This document shows positions 60,900-64,000 of a stretch of 64,000 bases of DNA, piece after piece. The translations under genes were made by a program, and so were the position numbers. Origin of the DNA: Onthophagus taurus (Eukaryota; Arthropoda; Insecta; Coleoptera; Scarabaeidae); assembly GCF_036711975.1 (NCBI RefSeq), contig NC_091966.1, forward strand, positions 29,085,501 to 29,149,500. Direction: 5' to 3'. The notes beneath the pieces were generated by a model. The model worked only from the letters and a program-made list of their open reading frames with translations, searched no databases and was not told where the DNA came from. How positions within the stretch are numbered: position 1 is the first letter of the stretch; the number at the start of each line of letters is the position of its first letter.

Positions 60900-61330
60900 T
60901 GGCATGTTATTAATTTATGGGGAAGTACGCCAGATAACTGCTATTGCAAATCGATTGGTCAAACCGAACTGGTGAGCTGCAAAGACGTCAAGATCGCGAT
61001 GTTGGATCCGGCCAACACGAACGAATTGTGGATGCTGAAGAAGAAATTTTAAATCTTGTCATAGAAGATCCTCGCCAAGTAGATGCCTCAAATTGAATTG
61101 ACTGACAAACACTGCGCGAGAATTAATTACAACCTCGAAATCATACAAAAAAAAACCCTTGAAATCACAAACTTTTCTTCCATTACGTAACGCCATAAAC
61201 AACTGTCATGATACTAACATCTGTTCGTCGTAATCATTTCCAGCACGGATTTTGTGATGAAACTGAAATGTATGATTTTATCAGATTAAACCGAAATCAC
61301 TTGATGTCGAGGCTCTACCATTAATATCAT
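60900..61330 (+). mobile_element. Possible mariner-type transposase N-terminal relic
   Basis: Broken frames suggest the linker before the DDE domain: NRTGELQRRQDRDVGSGQ, then RIVDAEEEILNLVIEDPRQ, similar in style to insect mariner HTH regions (GRPR...E--IL--VEEDP). No catalytic residues found, so low confidence. Confidence 0.4.
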
Positions 61331-61589
61331 ATCAACCCAAAACTGATCATCAAACTATCTGCTTTCATTAAATTGGGAAATGTATGGCCAAGGCTCTACA
61401 ATTAATATCATATCAACTCGAAACAAATCATCACGTTGCTGCGCCTCAGCTGCAAGTGACGTCGGCTTTGATCAATGTGGAAAATGTACGTCCTATTCTA
61501 AAATAAAATATCTGATGCTTGGAAAAGTGGTATAATGATTATCATGTTTATTATGTCTATGGATATTTATTAGCATATTCACTTCGCTT

Positions 61590-62040
61590 TCTATATACAT
61601 CCTGCGTCAAGTGGCTGAGAAGAGTATTGAGTACAATAAAACCGCCTCATTTTAATAGATCTTAAAAAAGCACTTTGTATTACATTAGGTCTTAACAGAT
61701 ACCAACTATAATAACAGACTAAACTATTGTCATTAGCTGTTATATGTGATACAGGCAAATCCAAATTTTTATCACAAATACTATGGACGCATGAAGCATC
61801 TTTTAATGGTGCAGGCGATGTCAATTTTATTCGAGCAAAACCTACATTGGACGCGCAGGAAGAGTAGCGAAATCGCTGGAGTTTGAACGTAGGTGCAGAA
61901 TCGTGGAAGGAAAATATATCATTTTTGACGGACTCTTAATGGAAAACGTTTCTTTGGAACGATTTTGAAACTATCTGAGGTTTATTGGTTGTAAATTAAA
62001 CAACATCCACCAGTATAACCTCATTTAAGGACAAAAATAA
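61590..62040 (+). mobile_element. RTE-like RT relic, probable continuation
   Basis: AEKSIEYNKTASF resembles the RTE block before KAFDSI (compare IIRTLIEEKPTEYN at 16.6 kb). KSLEFERRCRIVEGK and NVSLERF-NYLRFIGCK resemble the thumb region. It is probably the distal part of the element beginning at 59.76 kb, interrupted by the intervening relic. Confidence 0.45.
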
Positions 62041-62249
62041 AAATACATGCTTTCGTTATGAAATGATGAAACAAACTGAAGTTTTATTCCAAATATAAAC
62101 AATAATAATTTTCATGACAACGCCATGGTATAAATAAATATGCAACATGGAATTAATCGAGTATTATTCTGCAAAGGAAATTTTTAACAAATTCTTTGAT
62201 GCAGAATGTTTCGATAAATTATTAATGCAGTTATTTAAAATGAACGCTG

Positions 62250-64000
62250 GTTTTAAACGATCAATGTTAACAAAATGTACTCTTGATTGTTTCTAAAAAT
62301 AACAAAATTTTTTGAATATTTTTAACGACTTTAAAAGGTCCTTCATATCTTGGTGATAATGGAGGTTTTATACCTTCAAGTCGAAGGAAAACAAAATCTG
62401 AATCACGCAGTCGTTTATATACAAAAGGTTTTTCAGTGGAATGTAAAGAGGTTGACCTTCAAATTGGAAAATGTTTGTTGTAGGCTGATTAGTAAAGGGT
62501 TAACATCTGTTGAGTTGTGAGAATTTACGAAAAATTCACCTGGTAAATGTAACGAGTGACAGTAAACCAGTTCTGCTGAAGAACAACCTAAATCTTCTTT
62601 CAAGGAAGATCTTAGACCTAATAATATTATAGGAAGATCTTGTTTCCACCTACTAGTTTTAACCCTAGCAATAATGGCAGTTTTTAAAGTTCTGTGAAAT
62701 CTTTCTAAGATGCCATTACTTTGAGGATGGTAACAAGAAGTGTGAACTTGTTTTGAGCCAAACAATCGATTAAATTCTGCAAAAAGTTGAGATTCAAATT
62801 GTCTGCCCTGATCGTGCGTAATCGTGTGTGATATACCAAACCTTGAAAAGTAATGCGTCAACAGAGCAGTTTCAACTTGCAACAGTAGAACTTGACGTAT
62901 TTTTGAGAGGATAAACTTCTGACCACCTTATAAAACGGCCAATGACTGTAAGAACAAGGTCAATGTGGATTTGTTCAAAACGTCCAGATGGAACATCAAA
63001 TTTATTGAGTGAAGATTTTGTATGTTTATAAATTTTAGATTGTTGACATTTAATGCAACATTTTGTCCACGATTAATATCTTTGTTCATTTTTGGCCAAC
63101 AAAATCGAGAATTAATTAAATTTTGTGCTGTTTTAATACCACAATGTGAAAAATCATGAACATTTTCGAAAATTGCAAAACGATATTCAACAGGTATATA
63201 AATACGTTGTGTTGATGAAGAAATTTCACACCATAACATTGTTTTGATAGTGATATTTCTTTTTGTTCTAAAATGAACTTTGTGGGAGAATGTTTATTTA
63301 AAAGAAAAGATAATTGTGAATCTTTTTCTTGCGCAGTTTTAATTTCTGAAAGATTAGGATATGAAATTTCAAGTGTGTCGATATCTATGTGCAACAAGGT
63401 ATCTGCCACTATATTGGAGTCTCCCTTGATAAATTTGATATCCGAAGAAAATTGAGCGATGAAGTCTAAGTAACGCCTTTGATGTGGAGTTTTTTCTGAT
63501 TTTGAATATAACGAGGCTATTATTGGTTTATGGTTTGTGTAGATAATGAATTGATTGCCTTCTAAAAAATTTAATAGATGAATAAATTGCCAGCAATTCT
63601 CGATCAAAAGTCGAGTATTTTGCTTGACTAGGCGATAGTTTTTTTGAAAAATAAGCATTGGATTGTGAAAAATTACTAATTTTTTGCGATAATACTGCTC
63701 CAATAGCCGTATTGGAAGCGTCAGTAGATAGATAATTGACCAGTTTTACAAGGATTAGTCAGAGTTATTAAATTTGCTAATTGAGTTTTAGATAGTTCAA
63801 AACTTTGATTACACTCTTCTGATCAATTTTCAATAATTTTGCTTTTATTTTTATAAAGTAAATTCGAAAGATGATATAAAGGTGCAAGTATATTTGAAAA
63901 ATTTGGAAAGAATCTATGATAAAAGTTTATCATTCCCAAAAATCTTTGTAACTGTTTAAGTGTTTTTGGTGTTAGAAATTCTTTAATTATTTTAATTCTG
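62250..64000 (-). mobile_element. Ty3/gypsy LTR retrotransposon pol (partial, frameshifted)
   Basis: Minus strand, running off the window edge. From the edge inward: the end of the RT/connection (FLGMINFYHRFFPNFS, about 63930-63990), RNase H (63703-63116; YTNHKPIIASLYS, RRYLDFIAQF, GDSNIVADTL with the Asp), the integrase zinc region (HDFSHCGIKTAQNLI then FCWPKM) and the integrase core (62882-62433; THDQGRQFESQLF with the second Asp; HPQSNGILERFHRTLKTAI with the Glu). A C-terminal SPRYEGPFKVV block ends near 62250. Several frame breaks lie between RNase H and integrase. No LTR is recognised in the window. Confidence 0.9.

Overview
This is an AT-rich animal nuclear DNA window with spliced genes (GT-AG introns) and about half its length in decayed transposable elements. 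The gene set (cofilin/twinstar, Abitram, Rtf1, XPC, MOF/KAT8, Arp2) and the element mix (Tc1/mariner, piggyBac, PIF/Harbinger, Tigger/pogo, hAT, Jockey-, LOA- and RTE-like LINEs, Ty3/gypsy) indicate an insect. A beetle is likely but this is inference. No prokaryotic features, tRNA genes, rRNA genes or CRISPR arrays were seen.

Layout. 1-5 kb: LINE, Tc1 and Harbinger relics. 5.1-5.6 kb: coding exons 2-3 of twinstar (cofilin), minus strand. 6.2-9.8 kb: a LOA-like LINE ORF1 split by a Tigger-like transposon, then a foldback sequence. 10.4-10.9 kb: intronless Abitram, minus. 11-27 kb: gene-poor, with two piggyBac relics, RTE and mariner relics, and short TTAA-flanked MITEs. 27.7-28.3 kb: a GC-rich, promoter-like segment with a minus-strand candidate first exon. 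28.6-30.6 kb: LINE relics. About 31.0 kb: a small hairpin-rich locus ending in T6, a candidate Pol III RNA. 32.2-43.5 kb: Rtf1, minus, seven exons, with an 8.76-kb intron 4 packed with nested hAT, Harbinger, mariner and foldback elements. 44.0-53.0 kb: XPC, minus, six exons, with a LOA LINE and an RTE fragment in one intron and a large expanded repeat array in the first exon. 53.8-58.2 kb: MOF/KAT8, plus, seven exons, divergent from XPC across a 772-bp shared promoter. 58.9-59.7 kb: the last three exons of Arp2, minus, with the 5' part outside the window. 59.7-64 kb: RTE, mariner-like and Ty3/gypsy relics within the Arp2 intron.

Function. Rtf1 (Paf1 complex, H2B ubiquitylation), XPC (nucleotide-excision repair damage sensor) and MOF (H4K16 acetyltransferase) form a compact cluster of chromatin and repair genes. 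Rtf1 and XPC are tandem, XPC and MOF divergent, MOF and Arp2 convergent. Twinstar and Arp2 are both actin regulators, at opposite ends of the window. The most unusual features are the 58/61/61-residue higher-order repeat in the XPC linker, the layered palindromic elements in Rtf1 intron 4, the three unrelated 82-96 bp TTAA-flanked MITEs, the scattered short (TTGGG)n tracts, and the structured RNA candidate near 31.0 kb.
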